A DNA stretch of 37,154 nt from Methylotenera_A sp040387095 (GTDB lineage Bacteria; Pseudomonadota; Gammaproteobacteria; Burkholderiales; Methylophilaceae): positions 1-37,154 of the forward strand of contig JAZKEJ010000040.1 of NCBI GenBank assembly GCA_040387095.1. Reading direction: 5' to 3'. A model generated the notes under the pieces. The model was given only the letters and a program-made list of their open reading frames with translations. It made no database searches and was not told the DNA's origin. Both the position numbers and the translations under genes were made by a program. Of this stretch, positions 15,867-24,108 are shown in pieces. Position 1 is the first letter of the stretch. Each line of letters begins with the position of its first letter.

Positions 15867-18307
15867 CGTGTCAAACCAATCACGTTTGTTGTCACCGCCT
15901 GAAAATTATTAACTGTAAGACTCAAAGAAAGAAGCCTCTCAATCGCATGGAGCAAAGTACCATCATAAAGAAGCGGCTCCTCTGGATAATCCTCCCAATC
16001 AAGCTTTAAGTTCACAAAAGGAGTCAAAGCTGAAGCCCTAGCCCAAAACATGGTTCCAATTGGAAATATAAAATGTTCAGGTAAATTATTGAGGCCAACG
16101 TGTGCTGCAAGCACGTCGGAAAATGCTAAATTGGCGCCCATACCAACTATATAAGGATCATCCGGAAAAACTAATCCAATTGAGCTATTGTTATTCATCT
16201 TGGCTAAGATGTTATCGGCCATGGAGCCTCTTTCACCACTCAGTAGATTTTCTAACAAAAACCGGTACCAAGTTTTGCCCACAGTCAAATCTTTTACGTC
16301 AGCACTCATTTTTGTATGGATATGACCAACAAAATCGTAGTTGGCCACGAGCCTAGGACCAAATACTGTCAGAAACGGTCCAATATCCCGACCGCGATTC
16401 TGCACACACTGAATATCAATAACTCTCCCATTATAATTTTTTAGATCACTTACAACTAACTGCAGAGCATTTTCATCTGTGATGCTCACAAACAAATCCG
16501 GGCAAATCCGATTACCCGCAAGCCGAGTAATTATTTCGGGTAATAACTCTGGATAATAAACGTGCAAATGCAATGCAACGCGATGGCAAGGAGGTAGATC
16601 TTGCTCCGTTATGTTACCCGCAACAATAACTGGGTAATTCCAAGGCCCTTCAGGTTGCCCCGCTCGCACGTACTCAGCGAAAGGGTCGGCATTTTGAACC
16701 TCAAGTCCATGCTGCTCCTTGTAAACACCTGGGTGAAAACCCGGAAAAGGTTTGCGGCGATCAATCCCGCTCGCCCATGCCCGCACGTAAGCGCGAACCT
16801 CCGTTTCAATCGATTGACCTTGCAAATGCGGATGGCAGGAAAAGTCTCGCCGGAACAAGCTTGAGTCCAAAATCACCTGAACATCTGCCTTCTCTTGCTG
16901 CGTACGATCGCAAACGCTTCGCGCTAAAGCCTCAAGACGAGCGACGTACTCTTGCATATTGAAGTATGCTATTGAGGTTTTGCGGCATTGATCCGCAACG
17001 TCCTCACGCAAACCCTGCGAGCTTACAAGCGCCAGAATTTTTTCGGCCATGTCAGCTGAGTCAAGATAATTCGCAACGCAATGGTCCCGCAGACCACTCT
17101 CAATTAGGAAATCAGCAATTCCAGTAGTTTTATTGAAGCATAGCACTGGCACTCCATATGCCAGAGCATCAATCGCAACATTAGGCAATGGATCTAGTCG
17201 TGATGAAAGTAGAAACAGATCAGCCTCTTCATATGCGGCTTCAATGGCTATGGTTTCATTTAAGAAGAAAACATGTGCCTCAAGACCTGCGCGTCGAATT
17301 TGATCGGCCAAATAAACTGAATATTCGACATCATTCTCGGGGTCGTATCCCTTTCCAATCCAAACAAAGCGACACCTATTACCATCAGGTGCGGCAACCA
17401 CGCGCGTGGCACATTCGATAAACAAGTCAACACCTTTACGTAACTGCACGAACCCAGCTCCAAGTACAATCAATGAGTTCTCAGCAATACCCTTTGGTCT
17501 AATTAACCGGCGTATCCGCGCATGCTCCGCCTGCAGTTCATTCTCACTGAGTTCAGATAAGGGTAAGAGACATCGACCTTGAGGGAGAATGTGCGCAGAC
17601 CGTTTACCCAGATCAGGATATTCTGCGAAAGCATTTTCCATAGTCACATTTGCTGAGAAAACAACCTCGCCAGACCAGAAAAGGGCGTCCCTAAAAGCGA
17701 CCCGAGGACGGGTATAAGAGGCGAATTCATGTACCAAACTGATTGTGGGCACATAAGAATTGCACAATGCTGGCAGTACTAAGCGTGATTCGATACTGTT
17801 AACCAGTGCAAACTTGAATTTAAAACGCTCGCACAACTGACCAACGATCATATCTGCCAGAACTGGATTCCCCCTCAACTTCGATGCTATCATCATTGCG
17901 GCACCCGCTAGCCGGAATGCATCGGAAAGCGGCCCCCCGCCCAATAACAGCACTACAACGTTATACTGTTTCACGAATGCTTGGACGATATTAAGGCTGA
18001 GTACCGGTGCACCAGTTCTTGACGCTTCATGACTGACTACTAGAATCGTCTCGCTGTCAGGTTTGAACTCTTGATTGCCGCAAAGATCCATAACGGGCAC
18101 TGAATAAATACGGCCCTCGTGACGCCCGTGAAACAAATAGTGATCTGAGGGATCAACTCCTGCAATAGCCAAGTCTGGGTTAAGTTGGAGATAGACTCCA
18201 CGATCAAAGTCATAAGGAAGCTTATCTGGGTCTTGAGTTAAGCCTGGATAAGCCCGCTTTAACAGAGAGAATGCCTGCTTAAATACTCTTAACTTGACCA
18301 AGCTCAT
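15863..18307 (-). CDS. GT4-RgpF fusion glycosyltransferase
   Basis: With the ATG at 18307 the protein has 814 aa. The start overlaps the sulfotransferase stop as ATGA; a start at 18367 would overlap that gene by 64 nt and is less likely. A GT-B glycosyltransferase (about 85-465) has the GT4-type segment around S-S-R-L-D-P-L-P-N-V-A (368-378). A C-terminal RgpF-like domain (about 575-810) has the hallmark N-R-G-R-D-I-G-P-F at 637-645 and H-I-H-T-K. RgpF proteins act in rhamnan and related polysaccharide synthesis. Two short motifs of the type Y-x-x-x-N-P-D...H-Y-L-x-x-G-x-x-E-G-R (about 40-66 and a looser copy at 525-556) precede the two domains. The segment is GC-rich compared with its neighbours. 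Confidence 0.87.
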   Translation of the reverse strand: MSLVKLRVFKQAFSLLKRAYPGLTQDPDKLPYDFDRGVYLQLNPDLAIAGVDPSDHYLFHGRHEGRIYSVPVMDLCGNQEFKPDSETILVVSHEASRTGAPVLSLNIVQAFVKQYNVVVLLLGGGPLSDAFRLAGAAMMIASKLRGNPVLADMIVGQLCERFKFKFALVNSIESRLVLPALCNSYVPTISLVHEFASYTRPRVAFRDALFWSGEVVFSANVTMENAFAEYPDLGKRSAHILPQGRCLLPLSELSENELQAEHARIRRLIRPKGIAENSLIVLGAGFVQLRKGVDLFIECATRVVAAPDGNRCRFVWIGKGYDPENDVEYSVYLADQIRRAGLEAHVFFLNETIAIEAAYEEADLFLLSSRLDPLPNVAIDALAYGVPVLCFNKTTGIADFLIESGLRDHCVANYLDSADMAEKILALVSSQGLREDVADQCRKTSIAYFNMQEYVARLEALARSVCDRTQQEKADVQVILDSSLFRRDFSCHPHLQGQSIETEVRAYVRAWASGIDRRKPFPGFHPGVYKEQHGLEVQNADPFAEYVRAGQPEGPWNYPVIVAGNITEQDLPPCHRVALHLHVYYPELLPEIITRLAGNRICPDLFVSITDENALQLVVSDLKNYNGRVIDIQCVQNRGRDIGPFLTVFGPRLVANYDFVGHIHTKMSADVKDLTVGKTWYRFLLENLLSGERGSMADNILAKMNNNSSIGLVFPDDPYIVGMGANLAFSDVLAAHVGLNNLPEHFIFPIGTMFWARASALTPFVNLKLDWEDYPEEPLLYDGTLLHAIERLLSLSLTVNNFQAVTTNVIGLTR

Positions 18308-19395
18308 TTCCTGCACTTTTCCATAAATAATGAGAGACATAAACGTAATGGTTTCGTTAATCGCCAACTAATGGAGCTAAGCAAAGCAGCAATCTCTTGA
18401 TCACAATCTGCTACTGTCTGATTGAGGTTCGTAATCTGACTGTCACGTTCAGCTAAAACTTCGTTTAAAGTGTCGGTCTGAATGCCACGCTCAACTAATA
18501 AATGTTTCAAGTTGATAGTCTGAGTCCGTATTTCGCCTAAACGCTTGTGACGACCGCGGATAACATGTATCGCGTTAATGGCAATTTTGAATTGCTCATC
18601 GGAAAAAGCCTCTTTTGCTAAAGGCAGTTGTTTGCTGTAATCAAACGCCTCAAAATCTTTAGCGTACAACAAGGTTATTAACTCAGTGCTTCTTGCTGTA
18701 ATTAATTCTGGAAGATACGGAATTAAACTCTCATTTGCACTTCGGGTAGCGAATGGATCAATAAATTCATTACCTAATCGTTCAGATAATGCTGTACTGA
18801 GTTCTTCAGTATTCTCAATTTTGACCAATTTAGAATAGTTAATCAGATCTGGCCGCAATAAATCTAGCTGTGGCATCCAGTGTAAATCTAAGAAGTTGGG
18901 TGACTCATTTTTGGCCAAGTGTTCCAGAAAACCTTCGAAAGCCAATGCTATATCAGCAGCGCTTTTAATCGACTGCTTATAAAAATCGCAATTAACATAA
19001 GGCCCTATTTGTTGCGGCTCTCTTAACAGAAGCTTTGACTGCCACGCAGAAAAAACCCTTTTAAAAGGGTTGCGCACTACAGCAAACCGAAAATAATCCT
19101 CAGACGTCAATGGTATAAATAGCTCTTCAAATGGCAAACCAGCTACAGTTGGGGCGACGCTATAGATCATATCGTGAATAATTAAGTCAGGATCACTTTC
19201 AATGCTATCAGTGGTTTTACGTAGAGCATCAGCAAAATCTTCAAGATTGGCAAACCACCATTTTAAAGATGTGCAAGCCACCTTGGGCGTAGCAACGTAT
19301 AAAAGCTTATATCGTTTTGACCTTAAAGCATTGCCTGCTAGGTATGGAAGCAAATTCTGCTTATCCAGCTCAGGCCAGTCATTAATTTGATTCAT
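18304..19395 (-). CDS. PAPS-dependent carbohydrate sulfotransferase
   Basis: The 363 aa protein matches the Sulfotransfer_2 (carbohydrate sulfotransferase) pattern. The 5'-phosphosulfate binding loop P-K-V-A-C-T-S is at 37-43, and the 3'-phosphate binding segment V-V-R-N-P-F-K-R-V-F-S-A-W at 106-118. It would move sulfate from PAPS to a sugar hydroxyl. The last 90 residues form a likely coiled coil (repeats of I-x-T-L-N/I-T-N-L-N type), ending in S-S-I-S-W-R-L-T-K-P-L-R. That motif recurs at the ends of many glycan-assembly enzymes and may tether a complex. I chose the ATG at 19395 over a TTG at 19401. An APS kinase in the same operon can make its donor. Confidence 0.88.
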   Translation of the reverse strand: MNQINDWPELDKQNLLPYLAGNALRSKRYKLLYVATPKVACTSLKWWFANLEDFADALRKTTDSIESDPDLIIHDMIYSVAPTVAGLPFEELFIPLTSEDYFRFAVVRNPFKRVFSAWQSKLLLREPQQIGPYVNCDFYKQSIKSAADIALAFEGFLEHLAKNESPNFLDLHWMPQLDLLRPDLINYSKLVKIENTEELSTALSERLGNEFIDPFATRSANESLIPYLPELITARSTELITLLYAKDFEAFDYSKQLPLAKEAFSDEQFKIAINAIHVIRGRHKRLGEIRTQTINLKHLLVERGIQTDTLNEVLAERDSQITNLNQTVADCDQEIAALLSSISWRLTKPLRLCLSLFMEKCRK

Positions 19396-19415
19396 TATCA
19401 ATTCACTAAAATAAT

Positions 19416-20018
19416 TTAATTTTGTGTTAACACAACAACTTTGCCAATATTGGTCACTTCGATATATTTACCTGAAGCGATTAATTCATTAATAAGTTTA
19501 CGCGGTCCAAGATCAGGGTCTGTTGCATCATCAAATGCAATCTTCGCGTTAGGTTGTAGACTAGGTAACCAACAGTCAAAGTCTCGTTTAACTCCATCGT
19601 AACTATGGTCACCATCAATCCATAAAAGCGAAATCGGCTCTTGCCAAGCATGAGCAAATAGTTCGCTGCTTAAGTTAATCAGTGAAACTATTTCACTGCA
19701 TTCATTTTCAAGCATTGCACGATAGAAAGTGGTTCTGTCTTTAGGGCCAAACACTCCACCCAGAACACCAACAAAGCTCTTATGAGGATCGATAGCATAT
19801 ACGGGCGCATTAAAACCGTCGATTGAGCCTTTTCCTAAAAAAACACTAGAACGACCTCTGTACGAGCCAACTTCTACAATACATCCGCTTTTTGAATCTC
19901 TTGCTAAGCTATACAGAAGCATCGCCTCATCAAAACTTACCATACCTTCAGTAGAGTTATAACACTGCTTAAGAATCTCCAGCTTTGCAGGAGAAGTGCT
20001 TTCATAATAATTCAACAT
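19416..20018 (-). CDS. SAM-dependent methyltransferase (Methyltransf_24-like)
   Basis: The 200 aa carry motif I E-V-G-S-Y-R-G-R-S-S (49-58), I-D-P-H-K at the end of strand 2 (76-80) and W-I-D-G-D-H-S-Y-D-G-V (133-143), which supplies likely metal or catalytic residues. These are typical of small class I O-methyltransferases found in polysaccharide loci. The start overlaps the end of wzt by 17 nt, with AGGA five bases before the ATG, so its translation is tied to the exporter ATPase. It may O-methylate the glycan, possibly as a chain-end cap. The role is inferred from position only. Confidence 0.83.
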   Translation of the reverse strand: MLNYYESTSPAKLEILKQCYNSTEGMVSFDEAMLLYSLARDSKSGCIVEVGSYRGRSSVFLGKGSIDGFNAPVYAIDPHKSFVGVLGGVFGPKDRTTFYRAMLENECSEIVSLINLSSELFAHAWQEPISLLWIDGDHSYDGVKRDFDCWLPSLQPNAKIAFDDATDPDLGPRKLINELIASGKYIEVTNIGKVVVLTQN

Positions 20019-21354
20019 TAGGTTCCTTTATTGATATATCTACATATCCAAATGAATGGGGACTTTTTAAAGGTACAACACGAAACATGATTGCATCCAA
20101 GATACGGTGCGCACAGTTTGGTTCTTGCGATGTCCATATACCACCTCCAACAAAATACACACCAGATAGCAAATCCATTTTGAATGAAAAACTTATTTTA
20201 AAGGATTTGCCTGCTTGTGCATGGTTGAAAAACTTTCCTTCTTCTGGGTAGCGTTGTCCCGTGATTACCACGCCCGAAATAGAGCGAATGTGAATGGCAA
20301 AAAACGTACTTGCAAAATCAATCATAAATCGCCCTGCAACTACAAAATGATAGTTACAGCCAGGTTGCAGAATATTGACAACATTCCCTTCAGAGTCCTG
20401 TATTTCAATAGAATTAATTTCGGCACCTTGTACTGGGTAAACAGTGGTTGTTTCGGGGATAAGACCTTTGTCAAACGTGTCAAAAGACTGGTTATTAACT
20501 AAACCTATAGATTCAGTATTATTTAGACTTTCAGCAATTTCACCATACTCATCAGCGTGACGATATTCTTGAACCAATTTTTTCTGTTCGTCAAAAGGCG
20601 CATAAATTAATTTTTGATAGGCGCGTATCGCTTTTGGCGCTTCGTCATACATTAGTCGAAGTCCGTGATCTAGAAAAAGCGTTCTATCACAAAGTTCTAT
20701 AATACTTGCTGGTGAGTGTGAAACAAAAAGGATTGATGATCCTTTACTTTTCAAATCTTCTAATCTGGCAAAGCACTTACGTTGAAACTTCTCATCACCA
20801 ACTGCTAAAGCTTCATCAACAATTAAAATATCTGGATCAACAGATGCCTGCACTGCGAATGCCAAACGTACCAGCATGCCGCTAGAATAAGTCTTAACTG
20901 GACGCTCTATAAAATCACCAATATCTGCAAATTTTAGAATGGCGTCAAACCGCGTATCAATTTCTGTTTGCGATAATCCAAGTACTGTTGCATTTAGAAA
21001 AACATTTTCACGTCCTGTGAACTCGGGATTAAAGCCAGAACCTAGCTCCAGCAGTGCTGCAATACGGCCATGAGTTTGCACACTGCCACTAGTAGGATTA
21101 AGTGTTCCGCATATCAATTGAAGCAGTGTGGATTTTCCGCTGCCATTGTGACCAATAATGCCAACAGTCTCGCCTTTTTTTACTTCAAATGACACATCTT
21201 TAAGTGCCCAAAATTCACGAAAATATTGTTTGTTAGTTCTGCCAGCAATACGCCTAACTCTTGGTATTACAAACTGCTTAAGCCTATCACGTGGATTATC
21301 GTAAATTTGATAACATTTACTAAGATTTTTAACGCTAATTGCTACATCTGTCAT
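20002..21354 (-). CDS. wzt: Polysaccharide ABC transporter ATP-binding protein with Wzt C-terminal domain
   Basis: The 450 aa have an ABC ATPase with Walker A G-H-N-G-S-G-K-S-T (68-76), the family segment around E-L-G-S-G-F-N-P (103-110), signature Y-S-S-G-M (156-160), Walker B I-V-D-E-A (178-182) and H213. Residues about 285-435 form a beta-rich extension of the Wzt_C type. In E. coli O8/O9a-like systems that domain recognises the modified non-reducing end of the polymer before export. With the permease at 22027-22878 it forms a glycan exporter in the inner membrane. It starts 2 nt after the cysC stop on the coding strand. Confidence 0.93.
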   Translation of the reverse strand: MTDVAISVKNLSKCYQIYDNPRDRLKQFVIPRVRRIAGRTNKQYFREFWALKDVSFEVKKGETVGIIGHNGSGKSTLLQLICGTLNPTSGSVQTHGRIAALLELGSGFNPEFTGRENVFLNATVLGLSQTEIDTRFDAILKFADIGDFIERPVKTYSSGMLVRLAFAVQASVDPDILIVDEALAVGDEKFQRKCFARLEDLKSKGSSILFVSHSPASIIELCDRTLFLDHGLRLMYDEAPKAIRAYQKLIYAPFDEQKKLVQEYRHADEYGEIAESLNNTESIGLVNNQSFDTFDKGLIPETTTVYPVQGAEINSIEIQDSEGNVVNILQPGCNYHFVVAGRFMIDFASTFFAIHIRSISGVVITGQRYPEEGKFFNHAQAGKSFKISFSFKMDLLSGVYFVGGGIWTSQEPNCAHRILDAIMFRVVPLKSPHSFGYVDISIKEPNVELL

Positions 21355-21356
21355 AT

Positions 21357-22037
21357 TTAAGTTCTGGTATTTTGATTAGGGTTCATAACACGCAATCCCA
21401 GTGCAGATTGTGGTTCTGAGGAATATATTCCCCTAGCTGATAATTGCTCTAACACTTCATTTACACAAATGTCTAAGGACTTTAAGCCTGTATTTAAACT
21501 GAGCTCAGGTGCTTCTGGTGCTTCATAAGGGGATGATATGCCTGTGAATTCGCTAATTTCGCCAGCTCGTGCTTTTTTATAAAGACCTTTTGCATCACGA
21601 GTTTCGCAAACTTCAAGAGATGCTTCACAATAAATTTCCACAAAATCACTTGCTTTAACCATGCTGCGTACAATTTTACGATCTGCTTGATAAGGTGAAA
21701 TAAAGGCGGTTAATACAATAACTCCTGCTTCCATAAAAAGTTTGGCCATTTCCCCAATGCGCCGTATATTTTCTTGCCGATCTTTAGGTGAAAATCCTAA
21801 GTCGCCACAAAGCCCATGCCGCACGTTATCACCATCCAATACAAAAGTACGACAGCCTTGTTGATACAGCATTTCTTCAACTACATGCGCCAATGTAGAT
21901 TTCCCTGAACCTGACAATCCAGTAAACCATATAATTGCGCCACGATGACCATTTTGCGCTTCGCGACGTGCGCGCGTAACAGTGGCATTATGCCAAACAA
22001 CGTTAGTTGAAACTTGATCTGTCAAATCAGAGGACAT
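21357..22037 (-). CDS. cysC: Adenylylsulfate (APS) kinase
   Basis: CysC phosphorylates APS to PAPS in the cytoplasm. The P-loop G-L-S-G-S-G-K-S-T is at residues 40-48, D-G-D-N-V-R-H-G-L at 68-76, then F-I-S-P-Y-Q-A-D-R at 112-120 and K-G-L-Y-K-K-A-R-A-G near 145. All the family blocks are present. The C-terminus carries about 20 extra residues. I chose ATG at 22037 (226 aa): GGAAAGGG precedes it, and it overlaps the permease end by 11 nt, whereas a start at 22115 would overlap by 89. No ATP sulfurylase genes are nearby. Its position between wzm and wzt, with a sulfotransferase downstream, suggests PAPS for glycan sulfation rather than sulfate assimilation. Confidence 0.93.
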   Translation of the reverse strand: MSSDLTDQVSTNVVWHNATVTRARREAQNGHRGAIIWFTGLSGSGKSTLAHVVEEMLYQQGCRTFVLDGDNVRHGLCGDLGFSPKDRQENIRRIGEMAKLFMEAGVIVLTAFISPYQADRKIVRSMVKASDFVEIYCEASLEVCETRDAKGLYKKARAGEISEFTGISSPYEAPEAPELSLNTGLKSLDICVNEVLEQLSARGIYSSEPQSALGLRVMNPNQNTRT

Positions 22038-22878
22038 CCGCAAACCCTTTCCTCGTTTTTTGAAATAGTGCAAAACCTGCCCAAGCAACTGCAATAGCGG
22101 CAACCGTGTAAACACCTAGTCCTATCCAATTGGGAAAGTGCCCCCATATCAACACTTCTCTTGCTTGCTCAATAATAAAGGTGAGGGGATTAGCCATAAT
22201 AAAAGGGCGTAAGGTTTCTGGCACTGCTGTTATTGGATAAAATACTGGCGCTAAAAACATCATTACAGTTGTAACCATGGTTATTACTTGAGAAACATCG
22301 CGTAGAAAAACACCTATTGATGCAAGTATCCATGCAAAACCGAGTATGAGAATAATAAATGGTAACAATACTAGTGGTATGAAAACCACTGTCCAATGTA
22401 AAAATCCATTAAATATAACAAATGCTATAAGTAACACAACCAAACTGATCATGCTATGAAACAGCGCGGCAGCCATGCTAATAACTGGCAAAATTTCAAT
22501 CGGAAACACTACTTTTTTAACGTAATTAACATTGGAAAGAATCAGGCTGGGTGCCCGATTAAGCACTTCTGCAAACAGCCCATGCACAATCATGCCAACA
22601 AAAAGCACAACCGCAAATAGTGTTTTACTGTCTTCACCGCCTACACCCCAGCGCGCTTTGAATACAACCGAAAATACAAATGTGTACACCACTAACATAA
22701 ATACAGGGTTAAAAAATGACCAAGCTAAACCCATAGCTGAGCCCTTATAGCGGCCTACCACTTCACGTTTTGTCATTTGCACAATCAGCTGGCGATTGCG
22801 CCGCAAACTTTCAACCAAACTGATGAGGGAAATTGGTTGAGCGGCATGTGGATTGGTTAATTTTGAAGTTTGGATCAT
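22027..22878 (-). CDS. wzm: ABC-2 type polysaccharide exporter permease
   Basis: The 283 aa have a cytoplasmic N-terminus ending in K-R-E-V-V-G-R-Y-K-G-S (about 37-47), the amphipathic entry typical of Wzm/TagG permeases, then six hydrophobic segments. Together with the Wzt-like ATPase it moves a lipid-linked polysaccharide across the inner membrane. It is the first gene of the minus-strand operon. The 5' region (22879-22983) is AT-rich and must hold the promoter, though no convincing -35/-10 pair was identified. CysC starts inside its last codons. Confidence 0.92.
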   Translation of the reverse strand: MIQTSKLTNPHAAQPISLISLVESLRRNRQLIVQMTKREVVGRYKGSAMGLAWSFFNPVFMLVVYTFVFSVVFKARWGVGGEDSKTLFAVVLFVGMIVHGLFAEVLNRAPSLILSNVNYVKKVVFPIEILPVISMAAALFHSMISLVVLLIAFVIFNGFLHWTVVFIPLVLLPFIILILGFAWILASIGVFLRDVSQVITMVTTVMMFLAPVFYPITAVPETLRPFIMANPLTFIIEQAREVLIWGHFPNWIGLGVYTVAAIAVAWAGFALFQKTRKGFADVL

Positions 22879-22983
22879 TCAGATTTAAGCAATAACTAAT
22901 GATTAACTCGGCATTTTATATGAAATGTAGCTGGTTTTATTTTTGAACTTGCATTTTGTTAGCGCAATAGCGAATTTTTATTT

Positions 22984-23018
22984 ATACGAAAAGCCAGCTC
23001 AAGTGCTGGTTTTATTTT
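22984..23018 (+). terminator. Orphan terminator-like copy between divergent genes
   Basis: Stem CCAGC (22994-22998)/GCTGG (23005-23009) is flanked by A4 and T4-A-T5. It matches the tRNA-Lys terminator at 6928-6957 in 26 of 30 positions. It lies between two divergently transcribed genes, where no known transcript needs ending. I read it as a scar or remnant at the right edge of the glycan island. The remaining 22879-23125 sequence shows nothing else recognisable. Confidence 0.6.
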
Positions 23019-23125
23019 TCTAAATCCATAAATTTTGTGCATTGTGTGCCATCGCACAGACAGCTTATTTTCAAAATAGGTTAAATCAGTGCAATTTAGA
23101 AAAACAAATCAATTAAACTCTAAGT

Positions 23126-23986
23126 ATGAAAAAAATCTGGCTGCTTATTAAAACTACTGTTCAATCTTGGATTGACGACTATGCGCCGAGTATGGGCGCG
23201 GCGTTGGCTTTTTATACCTTGTTTTCAATTGCGCCATTATTGCTGATTGTGTTGTCGATTATCGGCTTAATATTTGGTGAGGATGCCGCGCGCGGTGAAA
23301 TTGTGGGGCAGTTGCAAGGCTTGATGGGCGAGCAGGGTGCAATGGCAGTTCAAGCTTTATTGCAAAATGTGAACAAACCATCTGAAGGGATTGTTGCCAC
23401 CATTGTTGGAGTTTTATTACTGTTAATCGGCGCTACCAGCGTTTTTGGGGAACTGCAGAATGCATTAGACCGTATTTGGCGTGTGCCAGAGCGCGCTAAA
23501 ACCAGCGGTTTGTGGAATTTGATTCATACTCGTTTACTGTCGTTTGGCATGATTTTGGGTATTGGATTTATTTCAATGGTTTCATTATTAGTCAGTGCAG
23601 GTCTTTCCGCTGTCGCAAAGTGGCGGTCGCCATGGTTGGATTATTCGCTTAACCATATTATTACAGTGGTGAATATTTTAAATGCACTGTTCAGTTTTTT
23701 GATAACAACAGCCATGTTTGCGTTAATCTACAAACTGATGCCCCACACCAAAATTCATTGGAAAGATGTGTTAATTGGCGCGGTCATTACTTCTATTTTA
23801 TTCACGGTTGGTAAGCTGTTTATCGGCATATACATTGGCACAAGCGCTATCGCAAGCGGCTATGGCGCAGCCGGTTCACTGCTAGTATTGCTGGTGTGGG
23901 TATATTACTCCGCGCAGGTTTTTTTAATGGGCGCGGAATTTACTTGGGCTTATTCCAATATATACGGTTCGCGCAAAAATAAATGA
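23126..23986 (+). CDS. YihY/BrkB family inner-membrane protein
   Basis: The 286 aa have about six hydrophobic segments and the family N-terminal pattern D-D-x-A-P-S-M-G-A-A-L-A-F-Y-T-L-F-S (residues 18-35). G-A-x-x-x-F-G-E-L-Q-x-A-L-D-R-I-W follows near 105-120. Members were once called ribonuclease BN or Brk serum-resistance proteins. Their true role, perhaps transport or envelope-related, is unsettled. It is transcribed away from the glycan island and ends before a strong terminator. Confidence 0.9.
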   Translation: MKKIWLLIKTTVQSWIDDYAPSMGAALAFYTLFSIAPLLLIVLSIIGLIFGEDAARGEIVGQLQGLMGEQGAMAVQALLQNVNKPSEGIVATIVGVLLLLIGATSVFGELQNALDRIWRVPERAKTSGLWNLIHTRLLSFGMILGIGFISMVSLLVSAGLSAVAKWRSPWLDYSLNHIITVVNILNALFSFLITTAMFALIYKLMPHTKIHWKDVLIGAVITSILFTVGKLFIGIYIGTSAIASGYGAAGSLLVLLVWVYYSAQVFLMGAEFTWAYSNIYGSRKNK

Positions 23987-24081
23987 TAGCGATAGCTTCA
24001 TTAAGTATTTGATTGATTTAAAAATCTTGATCATCATTTTTTAAGTCTGTATTCAATCCATTTGTGCTTGTCATGATTAAG

Positions 24082-24108
24082 CCGTATTTATTTAATACGG
24101 ATTTTTTT
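24082..24108 (+). terminator. Rho-independent terminator after the YihY/BrkB gene
   Basis: A perfect stem CCGTATT (24082-24088)/AATACGG (24094-24100) with a five-base loop is followed by A and seven T. The rest of the 318-base gap (23987-24304) is AT-rich. A possible -35 TTGACC lies at 24206-24211, but no good -10 follows at proper spacing. Confidence 0.85.

Noticed and set aside
22038..22115. Longer N-terminus of CysC
   Set aside because: It would overlap the permease by 89 nt, and the extra residues are the permease end read in another frame. The ATG at 22037 has a good Shine-Dalgarno sequence.
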